This document shows positions 1 to 6,243 of a DNA stretch of 6,376 nucleotides, in pieces. Under the pieces are notes generated by a model that worked only from the letters and a program-made list of their open reading frames with translations, made no database searches and was not told where the DNA came from. The position numbers and the translations under genes were made by a program. The stretch is from assembly GCA_017353855.1 (NCBI GenBank), contig JAFMSA010000253.1:1-6376 (forward strand), written 5' to 3'. Positions within the stretch are counted from its first letter, which is position 1. Each line of letters starts with the position of its first letter. This DNA comes from Alphaproteobacteria bacterium (GTDB lineage Bacteria > Pseudomonadota > Alphaproteobacteria > ATCC43930 > CGMCC-115725).

Positions 1-331
1 CGAGGATCGACATGAAGCGTTTGCCTGGATCAGGCAGGGTGATCGTGGCTGCACCGGCATCGAGATCGAGCACCGCGGATGACAAGAGAACGTCTCGGTT
101 GTTGCGGATAACCGGCTGATTGTCCACCGATGCAATATCGCGCTCGTGATGGAATTTCCCGAGTTGGTCTCCGTTTTCCTGCAAGAATCTGGCGAAGTAT
201 CGGTCCGATTCGGCGCGGACGAAATTGTCGACGGTGACCGGGACAGCATTTTGCGCTTGCGCAGTTGCCGACCACATCAGAGCGAATACGGCAACTAAGA
301 TCCGTTTTATCGAGCATCTCCCATTATTCAT
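1..331 (-). CDS. DUF1254-family exported protein, N-terminal part (runs off left edge)
   Basis: The minus-strand frame starts at ATG 329-331 and stays open to the window edge, giving 110 residues. Residues 1-26 form a signal peptide: a short basic stretch (K9, R10), a hydrophobic core (ILVAVFALMW), and a cleavage site after A-Q-A at 24-26, with the mature protein starting QNAVPV. The next stretch has the hallmarks of the DUF1254 domain: VTVDNFVRAESDRYFARF, then GKFHHERD, QPVIRNNRD, and LDLDAGAATITLPDPGKRF near the edge. In this family a DUF1214 domain usually follows further on and would lie outside the window. The protein is predicted to be periplasmic; the biochemical role of the family is poorly defined. 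A GGGG stretch about 8 bases before the ATG may act as the ribosome site. A shorter overlapping minus frame starting at 317 is a shadow: its composition is arginine-rich and it lacks these motifs. No break is visible in the part seen. Confidence 0.88.
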   Translation of the reverse strand, partial: MNNGRCSIKRILVAVFALMWSATAQAQNAVPVTVDNFVRAESDRYFARFLQENGDQLGKFHHERDIASVDNQPVIRNNRDVLLSSAVLDLDAGAATITLPDPGKRFMSIL

Positions 332-512
332 CCGCAGCCCCTGCGTGGAAGGCTTCGAAAGTTATAAAGTTATAGCCACGGCTTTCCCGCTAATAGGGGT
401 AGCGGCAGGATCCATGAGAAAATTTACGGGTAAGAAGGCGCGCACGCAATTTGGCACTGTCCCGAAATCGGGGACGAAGATTAGTGGACGCCAAAGGGGC
501 TTGTGGACGTAA
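332..512. other. Intergenic region upstream of the DUF1254 gene
   Basis: No convincing coding frame is visible here. The stretch separates the minus-strand DUF1254 gene from decayed plus-strand coding DNA, so it should hold the DUF1254 promoter. It contains an AT-rich tandem repeat at 359-374, a short inverted repeat CCCGA-AA-TCGGG at about 463-474, and a GTGGACG heptamer present twice (about 484-490 and 503-509). None of these matches an operator I can name. Confidence 0.5.
359..374 (-). promoter_or_regulatory. Possible -10 region of the DUF1254 gene, within an 8-bp tandem repeat
   Basis: The octamer AAGTTATA occurs twice in tandem. Read on the minus strand it gives TATAAC twice (369-374 and 361-366), which resembles a sigma-70 -10 box. 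It lies about 30-43 bases upstream of the DUF1254 start codon, a plausible distance for a short leader. I see no good TTGACA-like -35 box at 17 bases, so the promoter call is weak. The repeat itself is certain. Confidence 0.25.
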
Positions 513-869
513 TTCCCGGACGGAATATCGGAATATCGGATTCAGGCTCCGATACTCATCATTCCCACCGCCGAAGCCAGGCGGGCGCTTGGCCGTCGTC
601 TTCGCTGGGCAGGACTTGCCGCCTATCGGGAAATCGCTGTCGCCGCGAAGGGGCTGGAGATTGCGCATCTCCAGTTCAAGTTCTTCGAGCTGACGCTCGC
701 CGTGTGCTCGCGCGTGCGACGCGACGGCACTGTCGAGATCGAGATCGGTCTCGGCGATCCGCGTTTGCCGGCGCGTTCCTTCACCGCCGCCCAGGTCCGG
801 CAGGCCATCGCCGCGGCCAAGGTCCGAACCGAAGGATCGCGCGCGGGCCGATCGGCGCGTGCACGCTGA
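513..869 (+). pseudogene. Unrecognised coding-like frame lacking a start codon (probable gene remnant)
   Basis: The frame opens after a TAA at 510-512 and ends at TGA 867-869, giving 118 sense codons. From about 543 the translation looks like a real protein: PILIIPTAEARRALGRR, then AAYREIAVAAKGLEIAHL, then QFKFFELTLAV, VEIEIGLGDPRLPARSF, and TAAQVRQAIAAAKV. These suggest alternating helices and strands with a balanced mix of acidic and basic residues. No ATG, GTG or TTG occurs in this frame before the GTG that follows LTLA, more than halfway in, so the body cannot be translated as it stands. The last dozen or so residues are rich in R, S, G and A and may be out of the ancestral frame. I do not recognise the family. 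The overlapping plus frame at 503-1066 and the minus frame at 623-820 have low-complexity shadow composition. Confidence 0.42.
521..539. repeat. 8-bp tandem duplication (CGGAATAT x2)
   Basis: CGGAATAT is repeated exactly at 521-528 and 529-536 and is followed by a third partial copy, CGG. It sits at the start of the coding-like frame 513-869. Its origin is unknown; replication slippage is the simplest explanation. Confidence 0.7.
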
Positions 870-962
870 ATGGTGGACGGCGGCGCCGCCTCCGCCGCGT
901 TTTCATGCAGGACAGAACCAAGTTGACGTTGCCAATGCCGCGGGCGGCCGACGGGCTTCAGG

Positions 963-1287
963 CGCGATGCCAGATTGATCGCGCTCCTGCTTGGCGCGCC
1001 CCAGGCCGCCGTCGCGAGCCGGCTGGCCGGTGCTGCACCTCGGCAGCCGCCGCCGATCGACGCTGAAGCGGCTCATTTTGCTGATCCGCCGCGACGTTGC
1101 GCCAGCAGCGGACATCTGCGATCAGCTTCTTGGTGCCCCTACGACCGCGCCGCTCGGTTGGGACGCCTTCGCGCATCTGGGGGGTGAGGCGGACTTGGCG
1201 GCCGAAGTGGTGCTGCGCGCCGCGCTGGCAAGCGGTGAGAGCGGTGTAAATATCCTGCTCTATGGCCCGCCCGGGCCCATGACATAA
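963..1287 (+). pseudogene. AAA-family ATPase remnant, truncated at the Walker A motif
   Basis: Two plus frames carry the remnant. The first, from about 963, reads DARLIALLLGAPQAAVASRL and is lost at about 1040-1060. The second, from about 1065 to the stop at 1285-1287, reads LILLIRRDVAPAADICDQLL, GWDAFAHLGGEADLAAEV, then SGVNILLYGPPGPMT and a stop. NILLYGPPG is the start of a Walker A loop of the AAA kind, normally continued as T-G-K-T/S. Here the lysine-bearing half is missing and the frame ends three codons later. In this family the Walker A segment follows an N-terminal helical region of about this character and is followed by several hundred residues of ATPase core, none of which is visible here. 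Only the N-terminal side survives, with at least one internal frameshift. A recombinase remnant on the other strand begins 18 bases downstream. The second segment is a confident call; the first is less certain. Confidence 0.62.
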
Positions 1288-1304
1288 TACCCTACCTCGT
1301 CATC

Positions 1305-1813
1305 CTATTGGAAGCACAAGCTTTCTTGCCGTGTATCGGGCGATACTGCACGGCCATTCTCAATGGCGCGACGTACCGCCGGCCGATCAAGGTCATCTTC
1401 GCGGATAACGTATGGCGCGCCGACGCAGACCTGCCTGGCCGGCAGCAGCCCGTCTCGGATCAAGCGAATAACGGTCATCTTACTGACTCCCAAACGGCTT
1501 GCCGCTTCGTACAAGAGGAGTTCACGCCGCTCGGCTCGTTCGCCCTCCCGATAGATTGCAATTCGATGTTCGGCGCGAAAGCTTTGTACGCGCAAATTGG
1601 GTCCAGGTATGCCCTTTGGCTGAGCGGATGCCGAGCCGGTTTGAGAACTGCAGCAATCGTTTGGTCTGGTAGCAGGCGAGCATGTTCGCCGATCGATGCT
1701 CGGTCGTCGCATCGGTCTTCCAGCGATTTTGGCCAGCACGGTTTTTCACCACCAGCAACCGTGTGTGTGTTCCCCCCCTGCCAATGCAGCGTCAGACCTC
1801 TCGGCAGAAACCG
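1305..1813 (-). pseudogene. C-terminal remnant of a large serine recombinase
   Basis: Minus-strand pieces in three frames join in order into the tail of a recombinase-family protein (site-specific, DNA-invertase/resolvase type with long C-terminal domain). They are FLPRGLTLHWQGG (1810-1772), VVKNRAGQNRWKTDA (about 1752-1708), IGEHARLLPDQTIAAVL (1693-1643), NRLGIRSAKGHTWTQ (1641-1597), then LRVQSFRAEHRIAIYREGE and onward to the TAG at 1305-1307. The last piece contains a helix-turn-helix-like segment, EAASRLGVSKMTVIRLI, followed by GLLPARQVCVGAPYVIREDDL, typical of the DNA-contacting end of these proteins. At least four frame changes are present, one of them apparently an extra T near 1596. 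The N-terminal catalytic resolvase domain with its active-site serine, and the zinc-ribbon region, are absent. The element cannot make an active recombinase. It lies between two unrelated plus-strand gene remnants. Confidence 0.8.
1761..1778. repeat. (GT)5 run followed by a C7 homopolymer
   Basis: Five GT units (1761-1770) are followed by T and seven C residues (1772-1778). The tract lies exactly where the recombinase remnant changes frame between its LHWQGG and VVKNRAG pieces, so slippage in this tract probably caused that frameshift. Confidence 0.7.
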
Positions 1814-1826
1814 CAGGGTGGTTCCA

Positions 1827-2016
1827 GTGATTTTCGGGGCGCGAAGCGTGCTCGGCAGCCTGACGGGAAGCGCCATCGAGATGCAGGACACATTGGATTT
1901 CAGCGTATTGTCCAATGTGCGCTCATCGAGGTGGTGCCGCTTGAGCAAGCGCCTGAGGCCTATGCTCGGATGATGAGCGGAAGGCACGTTTTCGCATGGT
2001 CTTGAGCATGGTTTAG
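1827..2016 (+). pseudogene. C-terminal remnant of a zinc-type alcohol dehydrogenase (MDR family)
   Basis: Three successive plus frames give the tail of a medium-chain dehydrogenase. The first, from 1827, reads VIFGARSVLGSLTGSAIE, then DTLDFSVLSNVR up to about 1922. The second, from 1925, reads IEVVPLEQAPEAYARMMSG. The third runs from about 1980 as KARFRMVLSMV to TAG 2014-2016. The segment V-x-P-L-E-x-A-x-E-A-Y-x-R-M-x-x-G-x-A-R-F-R-x-V-L is the usual C-terminal signature of zinc-dependent alcohol dehydrogenases. The first frame change is a small deletion where Pro-Met is expected before Ile-Glu; the second looks like one A lost from GGAAAGG. The catalytic zinc site and most of the NAD(P)-binding fold are missing, so only about 60 of roughly 340 residues remain. 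The left end abuts the recombinase remnant; the exact junction lies somewhere in 1812-1830. Confidence 0.8.
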
Positions 2017-2170
2017 TCCTGCGCTCGCCGACCAATAGATCCAATGCAAACACCTTTTGAAGCATCTTTGCGGCGACTGGCAAGCACTTGCGACAGCTGC
2101 CGATCGACACCCTGCTCTGAAGCAGCCGCCGTGGACGGAACACTAAGCCCAACTCTGATGGGGGCACCGG
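2017..2170 (+). other. Spacer between two decayed genes, no recognised content
   Basis: These 154 bases separate the alcohol dehydrogenase stop from the next plus-strand start. Open frames on both strands cross it but none shows recognisable motifs. No strong hairpin followed by a T-run and no clear promoter hexamers are visible. Confidence 0.4.
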
Positions 2171-2883
2171 ATGAACGAATTACTTGTCGGAATTCTGGAG
2201 GCGCACGGTGGTATGGATCGCTGGAACGGGTCACGAAAAGGTCGAGGCCACGATAGTGAGCGGCGGCAGCTTCTTCGCGCTCAAGGGCGTGCTGCAGGAT
2301 CCAAATCCTCGCCGTATGACCGTGCGGCTGCACGAGGAGCGCTCGTCTGTCTTGCCCTATGGGGGCTCCCGATCAGCGCATGATGTTCACGCCAGAGCGG
2401 ATCGCCATTGAGAAGCTCGACTGCAGGCGGGCTGCCGAGCGCCGCGCGCCCAGGGACTCGTTTGCCGGCCATCAGATGAGTACGCCGTGGGACCGGCTGC
2501 ATAGTGCCTATTTCAACGACGAGGCCCTGTGGACCTATCTCACCACCCCCTTTCTTCTCGCGATGGATGGCGTGCGAGTCGAGAGACCGAGCAGTGGCGG
2601 TGAGACATGGCGCGTGCTGCGGGCATATTTCCCGGGTTCGATCGAGACGCACCATCTCGTTCAGAATTTTTTCTTCAGTGAGGACCTGATGCTGCGCTGC
2701 CACGACTACAGAGTGAATATCGCAGGCGGATTTGGAGCTGCGCAGCTGACTTCGGACTATGTAGAAGCAAATGGCATTCGTCTGCCGACCAAGCGCCGCG
2801 CCTACACGCGCGGACCCGATCGCCGGCCGATCCTAGAAATGCTGATGGTATCGATCGACATCAGTGATGCGAGCTTCACATAA
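2171..2883 (+). pseudogene. Conserved protein of unknown function, broken by two frameshifts
   Basis: The ATG at 2171 begins MNELLVGILEAHGGMDRWNG. After a frame change near 2230 the reading continues EKVEATIVSGGSFFALKG, then VLQDPNPRRMTVRLHEERSS. A second change near 2360 leads to GAPDQRMMFTPERIAIEKL, then ALWTYLTTPFLLAMDGVRV, GGETWRVLRAYFPGSIETH, NIAGGFGAAQLTSDYVEANG and LMVSIDISDASFT, ending at TAA 2881-2883. Joined, this gives about 237 residues, a full-length reading with coherent beta-rich sequence and no signal peptide. I recognise it as the type of uncharacterised protein seen in Bradyrhizobium-like genomes but cannot assign a function. The alternating strands and the TSDYVEANGIRLPTKRRAY stretch recall beta-sheet carrier folds, which is only an impression. 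It is followed after 54 bases by the alpha/beta hydrolase on the same strand. Confidence 0.72.
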
Positions 2884-2928
2884 AGTGCCGGTGTGCAAGC
2901 AGCGAAAAAGCTCGTTAAGATCAATATC

Positions 2929-2934
2929 AGGTGA
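2929..2934 (+). promoter_or_regulatory. Ribosome-binding site of the alpha/beta hydrolase
   Basis: AGGTGA lies three bases before the ATG at 2938 and fits a Shine-Dalgarno sequence, though the spacing is short. It supports 2938 as the start codon. Confidence 0.55.
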
Positions 2935-2937
2935 AAA

Positions 2938-3779
2938 ATGACGAACACCCACAATACGGCTCGCACGCAGTGCATTAACGCCAATGGCGTCAGTTATGCA
3001 TATAGATGCTTTGGAACCACCAGCGGTACGCCGGTCGTCTTCCTGCAGCACTTCCGCGGCGGCCTCGACAATTGGGATCCTAAGGTGACCGACGGTTTCG
3101 CAACGGATCGTCCCATTATCCTCTTCAACAATGCAGGTGTTGAGAGCTCGGGTGGGGAGCCGTCCAATACGGTCTCAGGCATGGCGAAGCATGTCGTCGC
3201 CTTCGTCAACGCACTCGGCCTGACACAGATTGACCTGCTTGGCTTTTCGCTTGGAGGCTTCGTCGCCCAGGAGGTAGTCCTCCAAACCCCCGATTTGATT
3301 CGTCGGGTCATCCTTGCCGGCACCGGACCTCAGGGCGGCGAAGGCATGGACTCTTTCAAGCCGAAGGTCGCTGAACATGCGACCCAGGAGACGCCGGTCG
3401 TTGAGAATTTTCTCTATCTCTTCTTCGCGCCGAACGAGACGAGCCAGGCTGCCGGACGGGCATTCTGGGAACGTCGTCACGGTCGTGCTGACCGGGTGTC
3501 CCGTCTTCGGTGGCGGCTATGGGGGCGCAGGCAGATGCTATTGCCAGCTGGGGCGTGGTTCCCGAAACGACCCGCTATGGACAATTAAAGAAGATCAAGC
3601 AGCCGGTCCTTGTCGTGAATGGCCATGACGACATCATGGTGCTGAGCATCAACTCCTTCATTCTCCAGCAGCACATCCCGAATGCGACGCTGATCATCTA
3701 CCCGGATTTAAGCCACGGCGCGATCTTCCGATACCCATACTTGTTTGTCTCTCACGCGCGTCTTTTCCTCGATAAGTAG
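2938..3779 (+). pseudogene. Alpha/beta hydrolase, split by one frameshift
   Basis: From ATG 2938 the first frame gives a clear alpha/beta-hydrolase N-terminal half. It has a first strand and oxyanion region (TPVVFLQHFRGGLDNWDP, residues 31-48), ILFNNAGV (61-68), and the nucleophile elbow GFSLGG with Ser104, followed by VILAGTGPQGGEGM. The frame is lost near 3492-3497. The next frame, picked up at about 3498, continues PSSVAAMGAQADAIASWG, then QPVLVVNGHDDIMV, which carries the expected acid, and YPDLSHGAIFRYP with the catalytic histidine, ending LFLDK at TAG 3777-3779. Joined, the length is about 280 residues, normal for the family, and all three catalytic residues are present. It therefore looks like a recent single-indel break or a sequencing error. 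The substrate cannot be told from sequence; such enzymes hydrolyse esters, lactones or C-C bonds in the cytoplasm. As written, translation from 2938 stops at 3588 after a short out-of-frame tail. Confidence 0.85.
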
Positions 3780-3891
3780 CGCAAAGGGCCAAACAAAGAG
3801 GGGCGTGCACCTGAGGAGGCAAGGCGCCGTCGAGGCACGTCAGATCCGCGCCCATTTGGCACGTGGCGCTCCAACAGCGAGACGGACATCG

Positions 3892-4858
3892 ATGAGAACG
3901 CGCATAACCGAGCTCTTTGGATAAAGCATCCGATCATCCAGGGCGGCATGCATCGCGTTGGCTATGCCGCGCTGGCGGCCTCGGTGTCGAATGCCGGTGG
4001 GCTTGGAATCATCACCGGCTTCACGCAACCGACACCAGAGGATCTGGCGCGCGAGATCGACCGCTGTCGTGATATGACTGACCAGCCGTTCGGCGCAATT
4101 TGACGTTTCTGCCGTCATTCGCGGCGCCGCCCCACCCGGGATACATCCACGCGATCGTCGAGGGCGGCGTGCGGATCGTCGAGACCGCCGGCCGCAATCC
4201 AGCGCAATACATCCCGGCGTTGAAGGCGCACGCGGTCAAGGTCATCCACAAATGCACCTCGGTGCGTCATTCGCTGACCGCCGAGCGGATCGGCTGCGAC
4301 GCGATCAGCGTCGACGGGTTCGATTGCGGCGGGCCATCCTGGTGAGGACGATGTCCCCAATATGATCCTGCTGCCCGGGTTGCCGAGGAGCTGAAGATCC
4401 CGTTCGTGGCCTCGGGCGGCATGGCGGATGGGCGGAGCCTTGTCGCCGCGCTGGCACTCGGTGCCGACGGCATCAACATGGGCACGCGCTTCATTGCGAC
4501 GAAGGAGGCGCCGGCGCATGACAACGTCAAGCAGGCGCTGGTTGCGGCCAATGAATTGCAAACGCGCCTTGCGGCCATTGCGCAATGCCGAGCGGGTGCT
4601 GACCAATGCGACGGTCGAGGAAATCCTCGCTATCGAGCGTGACAAGGGTGCGGTTACGACGATTGACGACATTCGCCACCTCGTCGGCGGATCGGGCAAT
4701 CGCAGTGTCCTGCAGGACGGCGAGATGGATGCGGGCGCCTGGAGCTGCGGCATGGTTGCCGGACTGCATTCCGATCTGCAAGCAACTGGTCGACCGGATC
4801 ATGGCCGAAGCCGAGGCGATCATCCGAAGCCGGCTCGCCGGTTTTTGTGGCCGCCTGA
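3892..4858 (+). pseudogene. Nitronate monooxygenase (2-nitropropane dioxygenase family), heavily frameshifted
   Basis: The ATG at 3892 begins MRTRITELFG. After a lost base near 3918 it continues IKHPIIQGGMHRVGYAAL and SNAGGLGIITGFTQPTPEDL. After about 4096 it reads LTFLPSFAAPPHPGYIHAIV, GGVRIVETAGRNPAQYIPAL, VKVIHKCTSVRHSLTAER and IGCDAISVDGFDCGG. Further changes near 4334, 4377, 4570 and 4766 link HPGEDDVPNMILLP, VAEELKIPFVASGGMADG, LALGADGINMGTRF, RPLRNAERVLTNATVEEIL and KQLVDRIMAEAEAIIRSRL. An extra T near 4846 hides the original end, FVAA with TGA at 4856-4858. The IQGGM start, the SGG-M/I-ADG turn and the LGADGINMGTRF flavin-phosphate loop are typical of the FMN-binding TIM-barrel nitronate monooxygenase/FabK group. 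Restored length is about 320 residues. Two of the breaks look like deletions of several bases rather than single-base slips. The gene is clearly dead as written. The start has only a weak ribosome site. Confidence 0.88.
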
Positions 4859-4877
4859 AATTCGCCTGAATAGAGGG

Positions 4878-4885
4878 AAGGAGGG
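4878..4885 (+). promoter_or_regulatory. Strong Shine-Dalgarno for the crotonase gene
   Basis: AAGGAGGG sits five bases before the GTG at 4891. This near-perfect site decides the use of GTG as start codon, since no ATG occurs in frame nearby. It is 19 bases after the ancestral stop of the nitronate monooxygenase, suggesting the two genes were co-transcribed. Confidence 0.75.
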
Positions 4886-4890
4886 ACACC

Positions 4891-5666
4891 GTGCCGGACC
4901 TGCTTGAAATCATCGACGAGGGCGTCGCCACACTGACCTTCAATCGGCCGGAGCGGATGAACGCACTGTCGACTCCGAACATGCAGGGCCTGCCGCGGCT
5001 CGCCGACGATCCAGCCGTCAAGGGCGTCGTGTTGACCGGCGCGGGCCGCGCGTTCTGCGCCGCCGGCGACGTCAGGACCATGGCTGCGGGACGCGAGCAA
5101 CGCGAGACCGCCGCGGCGACGGCGCACCTACGCTCGCGCATGGAAGCGTCGCGCATCCTGCACGAGCTGCCCAAGCCGACGATCGCGATGCTGAACAGCC
5201 CGGTGGCGGGCGCGGGTCTCCCGCTAGCGCTGGCCTGCGACCTGCGCATTGCCGGTGCCTCGGCGCGGCTCGTTACCGCCTTTGTCCGGGTCGGCTTTTC
5301 CGGCGATTTCGGCGGCAGCTGGTTCCTGACCCGTCTCGCCGGCACCGCAAAAGCGCGCGAACTCTATTTCACCGGCCGGCCGGTCGATGGCGAAGAGGCA
5401 TCGTCGCTAGGGCTCGTCAACCGCGTCGTGCCGGACGACAAACTGCAGGGCACGACGATGGATCTCGCCCGTTCGTTGGCGCAGGGCCCAGCCGTCGCCC
5501 TCGCGCTGATGAAGCGCAACCTGAACTCTGCCGAGAGCGGCAGCCTTTCAGCGCTGCTCGACCTGGAAGCGGCCAATCAAGTCCTGACCGGCCGGACCGA
5601 GGATCATCGCGAGGCGCCAAGGCCTTCGTCGAAAAGCGCGCGCCGGTCTTCACCGGCCGCCGCTGA
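4891..5666 (+). pseudogene. Enoyl-CoA hydratase/isomerase (crotonase family) with a frameshifted C-terminus
   Basis: The GTG at 4891 opens a continuous frame with clear crotonase motifs: GVATLTFNRPERMNAL (residues 11-26), GVVLTGAGRAFCAAGDV (45-61, first oxyanion-hole loop), KPTIAMLNSPVAGAGLPLAL (95-114, second oxyanion-hole loop), ACDLRIAGASARL, then FVRVGFSGDFGGSWFLTRL (131-149) and GLVNRVVPDD. The position of the first hydratase glutamate is not Glu, and the second lies by Asp139 in SGDFGG. This pattern is closer to the PaaG/enoyl-CoA isomerase side of the family than to classical hydratase. Compared with relatives, two or three residues seem missing after NMQGL (31-34). Near 5616 one base is lost (GCGGCC to GCGCC). 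Restoring it gives EAAKAFVEKRAPVFTGRR and TGA at 5664-5666, about 258 residues in all. As written the frame runs on to 5775 with about 50 foreign, arginine/serine-rich residues. The product may fold, but its C-terminal helix, used for subunit contacts in this family, is altered. Confidence 0.85.
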
Positions 5667-5804
5667 CGCCAGCGCCGCTCCCTGGGATCGGGCAGGGCCT
5701 GGCGGGCGTTTTCTGAGCGACCGGAGTGCGATTGCGAAACTCGGCTGGCGACCGAGAGAGATTAGCCGGCGGTAGCACGGTAAGCGCGCTGTATTGCCGG
5801 TCGG

Positions 5805-5811
5805 AAAGGAG
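5805..5811 (+). promoter_or_regulatory. Ribosome-binding site of the OsmC-family gene
   Basis: AAAGGAG lies six bases before the ATG at 5818. It fixes the start at 5818 rather than at an in-frame TTG at 5794, which has no such site and would put this sequence inside the coding region. Confidence 0.75.
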
Positions 5812-5817
5812 CGGACG

Positions 5818-6243
5818 ATGCCCAGGCGAACATCCGATGCCGAATGGCGCGGCGATCTGAAGAACGGCGACGGCAGCCTCAAGCTCGGCAGCGGCGCCTT
5901 CGAGGGCCGCTATTCCTTCAAGTCCCGCTTCGAGGACGGCACCGGCACCAACCCCGAGGAGCTGATCGCCGCGGCGCACGCCGCCTGCTATTCGATGGCG
6001 CTGTCGGCGGCGCTGTCGCAGCAGGGGCACGTGCCGACCCGCGTGCACACACGGGCCACCGTCGAGTTCGGGCCGGTCGCGGGCGGCTTTGCGATCACCC
6101 GGATCGCGCTCGACACCGAAGGCCAGGTCCCCGGCATCGATGCCCCGACCTTCCAGCGTTTCGCCGAGGCGGCCAAAAAGGACTGCCCCGTCTCGAAAGC
6201 GCTGGCGGCGGTAGACATCACCCTGACGGCGACTTTGCGATGA
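5818..6243 (+). CDS. OsmC-family peroxiredoxin (intact)
   Basis: The protein has 141 residues, the usual size for OsmC (E. coli OsmC has 143). It reads DAEWRGDLKNGDGSLKLGSG at the start, then a central NPEELIAAAHAACYSMALS helix with Cys57 and a late KKDCPVSKAL segment with Cys123. These are the two conserved redox cysteines that reduce organic hydroperoxides in this cytosolic, homodimeric family. The spacing between the cysteines and the AHAACYSMAL motif favour the OsmC branch over Ohr. No break is visible. The stop codon TGA at 6241-6243 overlaps the ATG of the next gene, so the two are translationally coupled. This suggests that the peroxidase protects, or is co-regulated with, the downstream iron-sulfur/molybdenum hydroxylase; that link is inferred from position only. 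Confidence 0.93.
   Translation: MPRRTSDAEWRGDLKNGDGSLKLGSGAFEGRYSFKSRFEDGTGTNPEELIAAAHAACYSMALSAALSQQGHVPTRVHTRATVEFGPVAGGFAITRIALDTEGQVPGIDAPTFQRFAEAAKKDCPVSKALAAVDITLTATLR

Noticed and set aside
503..1066. Plus-strand open frame of 187 codons
   Set aside because: Extremely arginine- and alanine-rich with no motif. The overlapping frames at 513-869 and 963-1287 look far more like real protein.
1308..1973. Plus-strand open frame of 221 codons as a complete gene
   Set aside because: Only its last part (from about 1827) matches a dehydrogenase. The first two thirds are antisense to the recombinase remnant and have no motif of their own.
1475..2167. Minus-strand open frame of 230 codons as a single intact gene
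   Set aside because: Only two stretches of it (about 1813-1772 and 1693-1643) match recombinase. The right part lies antisense to the alcohol dehydrogenase remnant and carries no motif.
4527..5345. Long minus-strand open frame (272 codons) opposite the nitronate monooxygenase and crotonase
   Set aside because: It is rich in Ser, Arg, Pro and Ala, has no recognisable motif, and lies antisense to clearly recognised family sequence. This is usual for high-GC shadow frames.
5680..5713. Possible rho-independent terminator after the crotonase (CCCTG/CAGGG stem, then GTTTTC)
   Set aside because: The stem is only 5 bp with an 8-base loop, and the T-run is four bases and separated from the stem by about 12 bases.
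5650..6048. Minus-strand open frame of 132 codons opposite OsmC
   Set aside because: It is antisense to an intact OsmC gene with clear active-site cysteines and a good ribosome site; its own composition is that of a shadow frame.
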